Positions 39,150-47,903 of a stretch of 48,490 nucleotides of DNA are shown piece after piece. The stretch lies in assembly GCA_910587865.1 (NCBI GenBank), contig CAJUNX010000026.1, positions 11,108 to 59,597 on the forward strand, in the 5' to 3' direction. Under the pieces are notes generated by a model. It saw nothing but the letters and a program-made list of their open reading frames with translations, searched no databases and had not been told where the DNA came from. Position numbers and translations under genes: made by a program. The first letter of the stretch is position 1. Each line of letters begins with the position of its first letter. This DNA is from an uncultured Roseburia sp. GTDB taxonomy: Bacteria; Bacillota; Clostridia; Lachnospirales; Lachnospiraceae.

Positions 39150-41417
39150 TTATATTTTTTTAAGTTTTGCAAATGCTGCGAACATTTTTTTCGTTCCGGC
39201 CGTGTCAAAATCCACCGTGACCTCAAAATCCCGGCCGCCCTCTATGATGCCTTTCACTGTCCCGTTTCCGAACTTCACATGGGAAACACGATCCCCGACA
39301 TCGTAGCTTAAGCTTCCCTTTACCGTATTCACCGTGGAAAACGCCTTCGCCTGCATGCTCTGCCCCGAAGGCTGCTGCCGCATGGACGGCCGTTTCGCGC
39401 GCACCGGATACGGCGTTCTCCCCGGCGCATCCTCCGTCCGTCCTCCCTTAAGGCCGGATCCGTCAGATTTCTTTTTTTTCACGGAGCTGTTGAAAAGCTC
39501 CTCCGGGATCTCCTTCACAAAACGCGATACCGTATTGTACTGTGTCTCCCCGCGGATCATCCGCTGCCTGGCCGCCGTTAACGTCAGCTCCTTCATCGCG
39601 CGCGTGATCCCGACATAGGCAAGCCGGCGCTCCTCCTCCAGCTCCTCCGGCGCATTGTCGGAGGTGATCGTCATATATCCCGGGAACAGCCCGTCCTCCA
39701 TGCCCGCCAGATAGACCTTCGGGAATTCCAGACCCTTTGCGCTGTGCAGCGTCATCAGCACCACATAGTCGCTGCCCTCCGCCAGATCATCGATATCGGC
39801 CACCAAAGCCACTTCTTCCAGGAATCCGCTGAGAGTGGGGTTCTCCTCTCCCTCCTCATACGCCGTGACCTTGCTGATCAGCTCATCGATATTTTCGATG
39901 CGTGCGAGCGCCTCCTCCGACCCGTCCGCCTCAAGCTCCCTGACGTATCCGGTCTCCTCGATGATCTCCTTTAAGAGCTCTGTCACACCAAGGTACGGCA
40001 GCTTGCTCCGCATCGTCTGGATCAGATTCACAAACGGCTTTAACTTTGCCGCGCTCTTTCCGAGCGCCGGGATCTCATCTCCCTGCTTTAACGCGTCATA
40101 AAAGCCGATGTCATATGCTTCCGCATAATCGGACACCCGGTTCAGCGTCGTCGCGCCGATCCCGCGCTTCGGCACATTGATAATCCGGCGCACCGCCAGA
40201 TCGTCCCTGGCGTTATCGATCGTCTTTAGGTAGGCCAGAAGATCCTTGATCTCTTTCCTTGCGTAAAAATTTACCCCGCCGACAATCTTATACGGAATAT
40301 TCGACACGATAAAACGCTCCTCAAACAGACGCGACTGGGCGTTCGTCCGGTAGAGCACCGCGCAGTCTCCGTAGCCGTATGTACCGTTTCTCTTTCCCAT
40401 GAGAATATCTTCCGCCACATAGTCCGCCTCGTCGTAAGCCGTGTCAAACTGCCGGAATGTAATCGGCTCCCCTTCGCCGTTTGCCGTCCAGAGCGTCTTT
40501 GCCTTTCGCCTGACATTGTTTGCGATCACCTGGTTGGCCGCATCCAGAATATGGGTGGTCGAGCGGTAATTCTGCTCGAGCTTAATGGTCACTGCATCCG
40601 GAAAATGCTTCTCAAAATTGAGAATATTGTAAATATTGGCCCCCCGGAATTTGTAGATGGACTGATCGTCATCCCCGACCACGCACAGGTTTTTATATTT
40701 GCCCGCAAGCAGACGGATCAGCCCGAACTGCGCCGTGTTGGTATCCTGGTACTCATCCACCATGATATAGCGAAATCTCTCCTGATAAAAATCGAGCACC
40801 TCAGGATCACTCTGCAGCAGCTCCACGGTCTTTACAATCAGATCGTCAAAATCAAGCGCATTATTTTTGCGCAGTACCGACTGATACTCCCGGTAGACCT
40901 GCGCCTGCCTGCGCTTTGCAAAATCGGCTGACGCCTCCGCGCGGAGCGTAAATTCCTCCGGTGAGATCAGCTCATCCTTCGCCGATGAGATGGCGGAGAG
41001 CAGACTGCGCTCCTTGTGGATCTTCGTGTCGATCTCCAGCCTCTTGCAGACGTCTTTCATCACATTTTTCGAGTCATCCGCATCATAGATCGTAAAATTC
41101 GTATCATATCCGATGCGGTCAATGTGACGCCGCAAAATCCGCACGCAGCTGGAATGGAAGGTCGACACCCAGATACTCTCCGCGCCGTGTCCCACCATCG
41201 CGTTAATCCGTTCGCGCATCTCTCCCGCCGCCTTGTTGGTGAATGTGATCGCCATGATATTCCACGGATTCACCCCGCACTTCTCAATCAGCCAGGCGGT
41301 CCGGTGCGTCAGCACCCTCGTCTTGCCGGAACCGGCCCCGGCAAGGATCAGAACCGGCCCCTCCGTTGTGGTCACACCGATTCTCTGCTGTTCATTCAGC
41401 GTATCGTAACTGCTCAT
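39150..41417 (-). CDS. pcrA: PcrA/UvrD-type superfamily 1A DNA helicase
   Basis: A 755-residue 3'-5' DNA helicase for repair and replication-fork maintenance. SF1 motifs are in order: Walker A AGAGSGKTRVLT (about 27-38), TFTNKAAGEMRERI, Walker B MVDEYQDTN, DDDQSIYKFRGA, LEQNYRST, and late VVLMTLHSAKGLEFPKV and YVGITRAM. The C terminus, DVGDRVSHVKFGNGTVKGI, is the Tudor-like domain of PcrA that binds RNA polymerase. Length and order are normal. The Bacillus pcrA neighbours pcrB, ligA and yerC; here a yerC-type gene is 1.7 kb away but pcrB and ligA are absent. A weakly spaced AAAGGGG precedes the start. Confidence 0.96.
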   Translation of the reverse strand: MSSYDTLNEQQRIGVTTTEGPVLILAGAGSGKTRVLTHRTAWLIEKCGVNPWNIMAITFTNKAAGEMRERINAMVGHGAESIWVSTFHSSCVRILRRHIDRIGYDTNFTIYDADDSKNVMKDVCKRLEIDTKIHKERSLLSAISSAKDELISPEEFTLRAEASADFAKRRQAQVYREYQSVLRKNNALDFDDLIVKTVELLQSDPEVLDFYQERFRYIMVDEYQDTNTAQFGLIRLLAGKYKNLCVVGDDDQSIYKFRGANIYNILNFEKHFPDAVTIKLEQNYRSTTHILDAANQVIANNVRRKAKTLWTANGEGEPITFRQFDTAYDEADYVAEDILMGKRNGTYGYGDCAVLYRTNAQSRLFEERFIVSNIPYKIVGGVNFYARKEIKDLLAYLKTIDNARDDLAVRRIINVPKRGIGATTLNRVSDYAEAYDIGFYDALKQGDEIPALGKSAAKLKPFVNLIQTMRSKLPYLGVTELLKEIIEETGYVRELEADGSEEALARIENIDELISKVTAYEEGEENPTLSGFLEEVALVADIDDLAEGSDYVVLMTLHSAKGLEFPKVYLAGMEDGLFPGYMTITSDNAPEELEEERRLAYVGITRAMKELTLTAARQRMIRGETQYNTVSRFVKEIPEELFNSSVKKKKSDGSGLKGGRTEDAPGRTPYPVRAKRPSMRQQPSGQSMQAKAFSTVNTVKGSLSYDVGDRVSHVKFGNGTVKGIIEGGRDFEVTVDFDTAGTKKMFAAFAKLKKI

Positions 41418-41466
41418 ACCCCTTTATCCTTTTCTGTCATGTCATCCGTTTGTTTCCGATTTGTTC

Positions 41467-41495
41467 AGTATAACACAGATTGCCGCAATTTTCGA
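41467..41495 (-). promoter_or_regulatory. Probable promoter of pcrA
   Basis: On the minus strand TCGAAA, 17 bp, TATACT with an upstream TGT (extended -10), 50 bp before the ATG. Confidence 0.5.
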
Positions 41496-41526
41496 TACCA
41501 AACAATATATATTTTCACACTTGCTT

Positions 41527-42213
41527 TTATCCCTGCCGCCCTCTTACAATGATCGCGTCGAATCCGGCTGCCTTTAAGCGTGCCTGCATGGCGACGGCAT
41601 TTTCCCTGATCGCAAACGCCCCGGTCTGCACCCGGTAGAGCGTCCCTTCCGGATCACCGGTATCCGGCGGGTCCGATATGCCGGTGATGCCGGATACGAT
41701 CGCCTCCGCCATATCCTCCGCGCGATAGAGATTCACATCATCCCTGTCATCCACAAAACAGCACTCCACCAGCACTGCAGGCGCCTTCGTATTTTTCAGA
41801 ACATATAGTCCCTGATTCGCTTTTACCCCGCGGTTTACATAGCCCAGACGGGAGACGGCCTCACACACGCGCTTTGCGTATTCCGCCGCGGGTCCCGTCA
41901 TGCGGTACACATAAGCCTCCGTCCCCGTTGTTTTCCCGTTTCCGGCGGAATCACCCGCCCCGGAATTAAAATGAATCGCCACATCCAGATCCGCCTGATG
42001 CGCATTGCACGCATCGACAATCTTTTTCAACACATCTCTCTGACCGCTCCCGTTCTCGCAGGTACAGTCGTATACCGTATGTCCCAGGCGGCGCAGACGG
42101 CTGATCACCTCATCCTTTACCTTCCGCGCTTCCGTCGATTCACGGATCAGTCCGACCGCACCGCTGCCCGGTTTTCCGTCCGGATTGTGTCCGGCATGTA
42201 CGTTGATGTTCAC
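41527..42213 (-). CDS. N-acetylmuramoyl-L-alanine amidase with a SPOR-like C terminus
   Basis: A 228-residue Amidase_3 zinc enzyme that cuts the bond between muramic acid and the stem peptide. The metal site is built from the NVHAGHNPDG start, a Glu near 25 (LIRESTEARKV), and His in DVAIHFNSGAG; catalytic Glu is in VLVECCFVDDRDDV. Residues 190-228 resemble a SPOR/sporulation-related repeat (LYRVQTGAFAIRENAVAMQARLKAAGFDAII). GTG 42213 is the start, with GGAG 8 nt upstream. No signal peptide is present, which is unusual for a wall enzyme; it may be released by mother-cell lysis, or act like CwlC/CwlV in late sporulation, or derive from a phage endolysin. These options are inference. Confidence 0.9.
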   Translation of the reverse strand: MNINVHAGHNPDGKPGSGAVGLIRESTEARKVKDEVISRLRRLGHTVYDCTCENGSGQRDVLKKIVDACNAHQADLDVAIHFNSGAGDSAGNGKTTGTEAYVYRMTGPAAEYAKRVCEAVSRLGYVNRGVKANQGLYVLKNTKAPAVLVECCFVDDRDDVNLYRAEDMAEAIVSGITGISDPPDTGDPEGTLYRVQTGAFAIRENAVAMQARLKAAGFDAIIVRGRQG

Positions 42214-42322
42214 CGATCAATCTCCTTTTTATACTGGTCTGCCTTTCATTATATGCAGCGTCCGCCGGACGGTCCGTCATATTTGCTTTTGTTCCATATC
42301 GAAAACAAAATATATTTGTCTC

Positions 42323-42351
42323 TTGCCATACGGTTTTCAAAGAAATATAAT
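42323..42351 (+). promoter_or_regulatory. Promoter of the DUF1836 gene
   Basis: TTGCCA, 17 bp, TATAAT, 60 bp before the ATG. Confidence 0.7.
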
Positions 42352-42411
42352 AGACATAGAGCAGCAACCGCCGCACAGGCGGATGATTTTCACAGAGGAA
42401 CGGAGATTTAT

Positions 42412-43080
42412 ATGGATCCAAATACCAGACAGTTTTTAAGCGATCTGTTAGAACGACTGAAAAAAATAGATTATGTCCGCCCCGAGGATATTCCCAATAT
42501 CGATCTGTACATGGATCAGATCACGACCTTTATGGATTCCCAGCTGGCCTCCTCCAAACGCCACAGAGACGATAAGATCCTGACGAAGACCATGATCAAT
42601 AACTACGCGAAGAATAATCTGCTCCCCCCGCCGGAGAAGAAGAAATACACCAGGGAGCATGTTCTCACCCTGATCTTTATCTATTATATGAAAAATATTT
42701 TAAGTATCAGCGATATTCAAAATATCTTAAATCCCATCACGGACAGATATTTCGGAAAAGACGAGGAGTATGGCCTTGAGGATATTTATAAGGAAGTGTT
42801 CGGTCTCGAGCATCAGCAGACCCAGACGATCATGAAAGATCTTGCCAAAAAATTCAATACTGCCATGCAGACCTTTCCGGACGCTGCCGGGGAGGATGCC
42901 GAGCTGCTCCGCACGTTCAGCTTTATCTGTATGCTCTGCTATGATGTCTATGTAAAAAAGACCATCATCGAAAAAATGATTGATTCCGCTGCCGACCGCA
43001 AAAAAACAGCGGAATCGGCACGCAATCCCGCCTCCGGCTCCAAAAAGAGCGGACGGGCCGGAAAACCTGCCGGCGCTTAA
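42412..43080 (+). CDS. DUF1836 domain protein (putative MerR-like regulator)
   Basis: A 222-residue protein. Residues 45-150 match DUF1836 as I know it: TKTMINNYAKNNLLPPPEKK, then YTREHVLTLIFIYYMKNILS and ISDIQNIL. The order of a helix ending in Asn-Asn-Leu-Leu-Pro-Pro-Pro and a following Tyr-x-x-Glu-His helix resembles the MerR DNA-binding fold, so a regulator is likely. The tail (after 195) is a Lys/Ala/Ser-rich disordered stretch. The start is ATG 42412 with CGGAG 6 nt before it; the much longer upstream ORF is antisense to the amidase gene and unreal. Its stop overlaps the stop of the convergent yerC-type gene by 4 bp. Confidence 0.85.
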   Translation: MDPNTRQFLSDLLERLKKIDYVRPEDIPNIDLYMDQITTFMDSQLASSKRHRDDKILTKTMINNYAKNNLLPPPEKKKYTREHVLTLIFIYYMKNILSISDIQNILNPITDRYFGKDEEYGLEDIYKEVFGLEHQQTQTIMKDLAKKFNTAMQTFPDAAGEDAELLRTFSFICMLCYDVYVKKTIIEKMIDSAADRKKTAESARNPASGSKKSGRAGKPAGA

Positions 43081-43385
43081 GCGCCGGCATCTGTTTTCTG
43101 TTCCTGTATTCTTGAAAATACCATGTCATATCCGTCGTTCCCGTAATTTAAGGAACGGTTCACCCGGCTGATCGTCGCCGTGGAAGCCCCCGTCTTCTCT
43201 GCGATATCCAGATACGTCTTCTGATCACGAAGCATCCCGGCAACCTCAAACCGCTGTGATAAAGAAAGCAACTCATTCACAGTGCAGACATCCTCAAAAA
43301 AAGTGTAGCACTCTTCCCTGTCCTGCAGGCTTAAGATCGCGTCAAACAGCCGGTCTACCGCCTCGGTCCTAAGTTTCTTACTCAT
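43077..43385 (-). CDS. YerC/YecD-family TrpR-like regulator
   Basis: A 102-residue DNA-binding protein of the TrpR-like YerC/YecD family. It has DRLFDAILSLQDREECYTFF at the start, then ELLSLSQRFEVAGML and the helix-turn-helix TYLDIAEKTGASTATISRVNRSLNYG (about 57-82), all characteristic. In Bacillus the homolog lies close to pcrA, and the same neighbourhood is seen here. The protein's natural target is not well established. AAGGAG precedes the ATG. It converges with the DUF1836 gene and shares the last four bases with it. Confidence 0.9.
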   Translation of the reverse strand: MSKKLRTEAVDRLFDAILSLQDREECYTFFEDVCTVNELLSLSQRFEVAGMLRDQKTYLDIAEKTGASTATISRVNRSLNYGNDGYDMVFSRIQEQKTDAGA

Positions 43386-43467
43386 ACGTTTCTCCTTTAT
43401 CTATGTAACTCTGCTGATATAGTAGCATATTAAAGTTTTAAAGTAAATACCCTTTCACAGGTGACAC

Positions 43468-43496
43468 TTGCATTCATATGACACGCTTGTTATAAT
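43468..43496 (+). promoter_or_regulatory. Promoter of the CPBP protease gene
   Basis: TTGCAT, 17 bp, TATAAT, 27 bp before the ATG; divergent from yerC. Confidence 0.75.
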
Positions 43497-43523
43497 GAAA
43501 AAAAACATCAGAGAGGAATAGAA

Positions 43524-44417
43524 ATGAGAAAAGCCGGACAATTTTTCTTTGCACTGATACCGCTGTTATTATCGATCGGACTGCAGTTTCTGATCGTCTT
43601 CTTTTCCATGGGAGTCTCGGGCCTGGCAGAGGGCATCTGGTATGCCGCCGTAAAAAGCGGAGATTTTACCGCTGTGCTGGAAGACCTGAATATTCTGTGG
43701 ACGACGCAGAATTTTCTGGTTTATACGATGGTATGCTACTCTGTCATATCCATCGCCGTTTTTGGACTGTGGTATTATACGCGGTATGACGGCAATTATC
43801 TGCCGCGCTTAAAGACCACGTTTCACCCGCTGTCGTTTCTGGGCATTATCATGCTCATACCCGGCACGCAGTTTCTGACCAGCTATCTCATCGGCTTTCT
43901 CTCAGCGCTTTTTCCTTCCTGGCTGGATACTTATATGGAACTGATGGAGACCTCGGGTCTCGACAACCGCATCACGGTCGGACTGTTTCTCTACTCCGTC
44001 CTTCTCGGCCCCGTCTCCGAAGAACTGATCTTCCGCGGCGTCACGATGCGCCAGCTGGAAAAGTGTCTGCCATTCTGGGCGGCGAATCTGATCCAGGCGC
44101 TGCTGTTTGGCATTTTCCACATGAATATGCTTCAGGGTGTCTACGCATTCTGCCTTGGCGCCGTTCTCGGCTATTTGTGCAAAAAAGGAGGCAGCATCTA
44201 TCATTCGATTCTGCTGCACATCTTCTATAATTTCTGGGGAACCGTCATCAGCCAGTACCTTAACATCGGCGAATCGGCTTTTGCCTTTTTATTCTGGTTT
44301 CTGTTCGCGCTCGCGCTTACGGCAGGCGGTATCGCGGTATTTATCTCCGGGATCCGGCGGTGTCAGGCCGTATCCGTGCAGATACAGAAAGAGGAGGCTG
44401 CAGCCGGGGAAGGGTGA
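43524..44417 (+). CDS. CPBP-family intramembrane metalloprotease
   Basis: A 297-residue membrane protein with about eight hydrophobic segments. The CPBP (Abi/CAAX-protease) motifs are complete: motif 1 SEELIFRGVTMRQLEK (Glu-Glu-x3-Arg), motif 2 LLFGIFHMN (Phe-x3-His) and motif 3 ILLHIFYNFWG (His-x3-Asn). The Glu and His residues would hold the zinc. Family roles range from prenyl-protein processing to bacteriocin immunity and signal-peptide-fragment cleavage; which applies is unknown. GAGAGGAA precedes the ATG. It has its own promoter. The 123-bp gap to the convergent GH3 gene shows no clear terminator. Confidence 0.92.
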   Translation: MRKAGQFFFALIPLLLSIGLQFLIVFFSMGVSGLAEGIWYAAVKSGDFTAVLEDLNILWTTQNFLVYTMVCYSVISIAVFGLWYYTRYDGNYLPRLKTTFHPLSFLGIIMLIPGTQFLTSYLIGFLSALFPSWLDTYMELMETSGLDNRITVGLFLYSVLLGPVSEELIFRGVTMRQLEKCLPFWAANLIQALLFGIFHMNMLQGVYAFCLGAVLGYLCKKGGSIYHSILLHIFYNFWGTVISQYLNIGESAFAFLFWFLFALALTAGGIAVFISGIRRCQAVSVQIQKEEAAAGEG

Positions 44418-44540
44418 AACGCTTCTTTCGTTACCTGCCGGCTCGCCTCCACGTACTCATGCGTCGTCAAAAGCGGCGCATCCTTTTTGCACACTGCATA
44501 AAAATGCCTGTGTACGGCTCTCTTGCGCGAAATGTCGTTC

Positions 44541-47051
44541 TTATTTCTGTCCTCCGTTCTCAAAGGCATTTGTCTGAAAAATCACGGTGAGCATCCGCTC
44601 CACGCACCTTCTTAAATCCTCCGCGTCAAGCTGGCCGTCCGCTAAGGCGGCGCGGATCTCCTCGTGATCCCCGTCGCTGCCGGGCATGATCAGGTCGTTG
44701 CCCGCCGCCACACAGCCCCACGCGCTGCTGCCGCCGCGGCCCGTGGTCGTCCAGTCCGTCATGATAATGCCCCGAAACCCCCACTCTTCCCGGGCCACGA
44801 CGGTGCACAGATCCCGGCTGTTGGCCGAATGCACGCCGTTGATCAGATTGTACGAGGTCATGATCGCCATGGGCTGGGATGTTTTTACCGCGATCTCAAA
44901 CCCGCGCAGATAAATCTCCCGCAGCGCACGCTCGGAGACGACGCTGTTGCTGCCCTTGCGGTTGTCCTCCTGATTGTTGCAGGCAAAATGCTTGATCGTC
45001 GTCCCGGTACCTGCTCTGCTCTGTACGCCCCTTGTGATCCCCGCCGCCGAATATCCGGAAAGCAGCGGATCCTCGGAAAAATACTCGAAGTTCCTGCCGC
45101 AAAGCGGGTTTCTGTGGATGTTCATCCCCGGCGCGAGCCACCAGCCGATACCGAATTCCTCCATCTCGACGGCCACCGCGCGCCCGACCTCCTCCAAAAG
45201 CGCCGGATCCCAGCTCTGTGCCAGAAGCGTCCCCACCGGAATCGCCGTCGCGTACTGATAGTAGGTATCCGCGTCGTCATGCTTTGTGCAGTCGGCAAAG
45301 ATACCGCCCTCCACCGCGCCGTAGATCCCCTGGTTACGGATCACGCCGGTCTCGCGGACCACCTCATAGCTCTTCATCAGGCGGATCCCCGCCGGCCCGT
45401 CCGCCATCGGCACACCGGGCACGCCGTATTCCTCCTCTAAGCATCCGCTCGTCTCACCGGCCGCTCCGGGCACCAGGATACCGGCGACGCCGAGAGTCTG
45501 TCCCTGGCCTCTGCTGACCTCTCCGGTCACCATGTGGATCATCTGCTCCTTTGTCAGCTTTGCAGTGAGCTCCTTCGCCCAGACGGCCTCCTTTTTCTCC
45601 TCAGAAACCGGCGGCTTCTCTGCGCCCGGCGCAAAGGGGATCGGGACAAGCCCCTTCTCCTCAGCGAGCTTCTTCCACTCCTGCTCCTGCGCCATCCGAA
45701 GCTCCTCTGGGCACACAAGTTCGTCAAGCGGCTCCTGCAGCGGATGAATGTGCGCCACCCGCTCAAGCACCGTATCCCGCTCCGCCAGAAGCACACCCGA
45801 AAGCGTCAGATCCACGGAGGAATTTCCCACCCAGACGCCGTACTGTCCGGCCTCTATGATCCACGCGGACTGCTCTTCCGAGAAGGATACCAGATTTTTC
45901 GCCGGCAGTCTGATCGTGACCCTCTCACTCTCTCCCGGCGCGAGCAGCCTGGTTTTCTGAAATCCGCAGAGTCTGCGGCGCTCCTTTGCAAGCTTCGTCT
46001 GCGGGCAGGAGACATACACCTGCACGATCTCTCTGCCAGAGCAGACTGCTCCCGTATTGGTGACAACCGCAGTCACGGATATACAGCCGTCCGCCCCGGC
46101 GCTCACCGCCTCCGTCCGAATGTCAAATGTCGTGTAGGATAAACCAAACCCGAACGGGAACGCTGTTTTTTTCTCAAAGCTGTCAAAATACCGGTAGCCC
46201 ACATAAATCCCTTCCGTATAGTATTCCGTCTGCACATTCCCGTTGTTGTGGCTGTAATCCGCCGCCCCCGGAATGTCGAAGTAGGAGAGCGCCCAGGTGC
46301 TCGTCAGCTTTCCCTGCGGCGTGACATTTCCGGTCAGAACGTCGGTCAGCGCATGTCCGCCCTCCATGCCCGGCTGTGACATACAGATCAGACCCTTTAA
46401 GTGGGAGAGGCTTAAAATCTCCGCGAGATCGATCGCACCTCCGGTATTCAAAATGACGGCCAGGTTCTCCGTGTGCCGGTCCAAATATGCCAGCTCCTCC
46501 TTCTCCGCGTCTGTCAGATAGTAATCTCCGGGCGCGAGGAACCGGTCCGCTCCCTCCCCGGCCGTCCGGCTGATCACATAAAAGACCACATCCGCCTCCC
46601 GGACCGCAGACTCGTCAATCGGATCCCCGGCCGGCGTCTGAAAGACATGTGAGGAGTACACCTCAAAGAAATGCTTATCCTGCCGCTTCAGCTCGTCCGC
46701 GATCACCTGCCTCCAGTCTTCTCTCGCCTTTTTGTAAATCCGGTCGTACTCCTCCAGCCAGCCCCGGTTCGTCAGCGTGATCCCGGCATCCAGAAAGCCC
46801 TGCCAGATCTCCACGACCTCCCGCTCGTTCACGTCGCCGGATCCGGTGCCGCCCTTCACCATATGTACCGCGCCGCCCCCGTAGAGCGCTGCCTTCGCGT
46901 TCTTAGCAAGCGGCAGGATCCCCTCATTCTTTAAGAGCACCATGCCCTCCGCGGCCACCTTCCGCGCGACCTGCCGGTTTGCTCGCTCGCGCTCCGAAGG
47001 CGTCCCGTCCGTCGTTCCGCTGTAGGTTCTTGTCCGTTTCTTCCATTCCAT
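44541..47051 (-). CDS. Domain-permuted GH3 beta-glucosidase
   Basis: An 836-residue cytoplasmic glycosidase. The usual GH3 order (barrel, sandwich, FnIII) is rotated. The alpha/beta sandwich is first (VLLKNEGILPLAKNAKAAL near residue 40, with GGTGSGDVNEREVV). An FnIII-like domain follows (FGFGLSYTTFDIRTEAV, then EIVQVYVSCPQTKL). The catalytic barrel comes last (VPMADGPAGIRL, AQSWDPALLEEVGRAVAVEM, CGRNFEYFSEDP, KHFACNNQEDNR). The nucleophile is Asp766 in IIMTDWTTTGRGG. Such rotated enzymes are known from Ruminococcus and Butyrivibrio beta-glucosidases. The start is ATG 47051, 9 nt after AGGAGG; a GTG six codons earlier overlaps that ribosome site. There is no signal peptide. It probably trims oligosaccharides after import. 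Confidence 0.94.
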   Translation of the reverse strand: MEWKKRTRTYSGTTDGTPSERERANRQVARKVAAEGMVLLKNEGILPLAKNAKAALYGGGAVHMVKGGTGSGDVNEREVVEIWQGFLDAGITLTNRGWLEEYDRIYKKAREDWRQVIADELKRQDKHFFEVYSSHVFQTPAGDPIDESAVREADVVFYVISRTAGEGADRFLAPGDYYLTDAEKEELAYLDRHTENLAVILNTGGAIDLAEILSLSHLKGLICMSQPGMEGGHALTDVLTGNVTPQGKLTSTWALSYFDIPGAADYSHNNGNVQTEYYTEGIYVGYRYFDSFEKKTAFPFGFGLSYTTFDIRTEAVSAGADGCISVTAVVTNTGAVCSGREIVQVYVSCPQTKLAKERRRLCGFQKTRLLAPGESERVTIRLPAKNLVSFSEEQSAWIIEAGQYGVWVGNSSVDLTLSGVLLAERDTVLERVAHIHPLQEPLDELVCPEELRMAQEQEWKKLAEEKGLVPIPFAPGAEKPPVSEEKKEAVWAKELTAKLTKEQMIHMVTGEVSRGQGQTLGVAGILVPGAAGETSGCLEEEYGVPGVPMADGPAGIRLMKSYEVVRETGVIRNQGIYGAVEGGIFADCTKHDDADTYYQYATAIPVGTLLAQSWDPALLEEVGRAVAVEMEEFGIGWWLAPGMNIHRNPLCGRNFEYFSEDPLLSGYSAAGITRGVQSRAGTGTTIKHFACNNQEDNRKGSNSVVSERALREIYLRGFEIAVKTSQPMAIMTSYNLINGVHSANSRDLCTVVAREEWGFRGIIMTDWTTTGRGGSSAWGCVAAGNDLIMPGSDGDHEEIRAALADGQLDAEDLRRCVERMLTVIFQTNAFENGGQK

Positions 47052-47224
47052 TCTGCATTTCCTCCTCACTCAGTGTTGTCACTGATGTCTTACCGTTTCC
47101 GTCCAAACATTCGACGCCCGTGCTTTGCTGTCCGTGTGCTGCCGCGCCGCGGCTTTCCCTTTCTGCCCGCACCGGGCGGGAACCCGCTCCTGCGGACTCC
47201 GCGCCTTAATCGTACCGCGATCCC

Positions 47225-47852
47225 CTAATGCAGTCCTTTTTCGTCCGGCGCCTGGCCGTCCTTTCTCTCCTCATTGGGATTCTGCGGGTCAGACAGCGCA
47301 TCCGCCCGGCCGGTTCCCGGCAGCTCATATAAAAGCTCCTTTCAAAACCGGATCTGCGGTTCGCTCTCCCCGTAAAGCCTCCCGCCCTTTGACCACCACA
47401 GCACCTCATCCTCCCGGTGGAAGGTCTCGCCGTGGGTACCGCAGCCGCCCCGCGTGACCGTACACCAGAAACGATCCGCCATGTCAAAGGCCAAGAGATT
47501 GCCCCATTCAAATTCCAGATCCCCTTCATAACCACATTCGTCGATCAGTATCGGAAGCCCGTACTTCTTTTTCCAGTACGGCACGCGGTTGATATCGCCG
47601 CTCTGAATCGAACAGTGCGTCATCCAGTCCCGCTTCGGTATACCTGCATGAGATATTGTGGATGGAGATCAGATATCACAGGGATGAAACAGAATCAGAT
47701 CCGTCTCGATCCCCAGCTCTCCCAGCCGCGCGATCACATGATCCAGATGATCCCAGAACACTGGGTTTGGCCACTTCATATCCCAGCCGCCCTGATTGTT
47801 TCGCAGATACGGGAACCGGTCGGCTTCCTCATTATTATACAGCATAAGATTG
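47225..47852 (-). pseudogene. Decayed glycosidase gene (apiosidase-like/DUF5605-like barrel)
   Basis: Two minus-strand stretches belong to one glycosidase-like protein. The first (about 47852-47680) reads LMLYNNEEADRFPYLRNN, then WDHLDHVIARLGELGIETDL and ILFHPCD, and hits a TGA. The second (to 47342) reads RDWMTHCSIQSGDINR, then GLPILIDECGYEGDLEFEWG and HREDEVLWWSKGGRLYGES. Between them the central barrel is missing and the frame shifts inside SIHNISCRY/PKRDW. A further in-frame TGA at 47342-47344 separates QIRF from a continuing tail KELLYELPGTGRADALSDP that ends at 47225. The gene thus has an internal deletion, a frameshift and a nonsense codon. Its 5' part is cut off next to the recombinase element. 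Confidence 0.75.
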
Positions 47853-47903
47853 CGTTTTATTAGGAAAACACACTGTCAAAAGGATTTCATGCTTTGGCGG
47901 GGG

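Noticed and set aside
41971..42411. Extended N terminus of the DUF1836 protein
   Set aside because: This part is antisense to the amidase gene; the start at 42412 has a ribosome site and matches the family.
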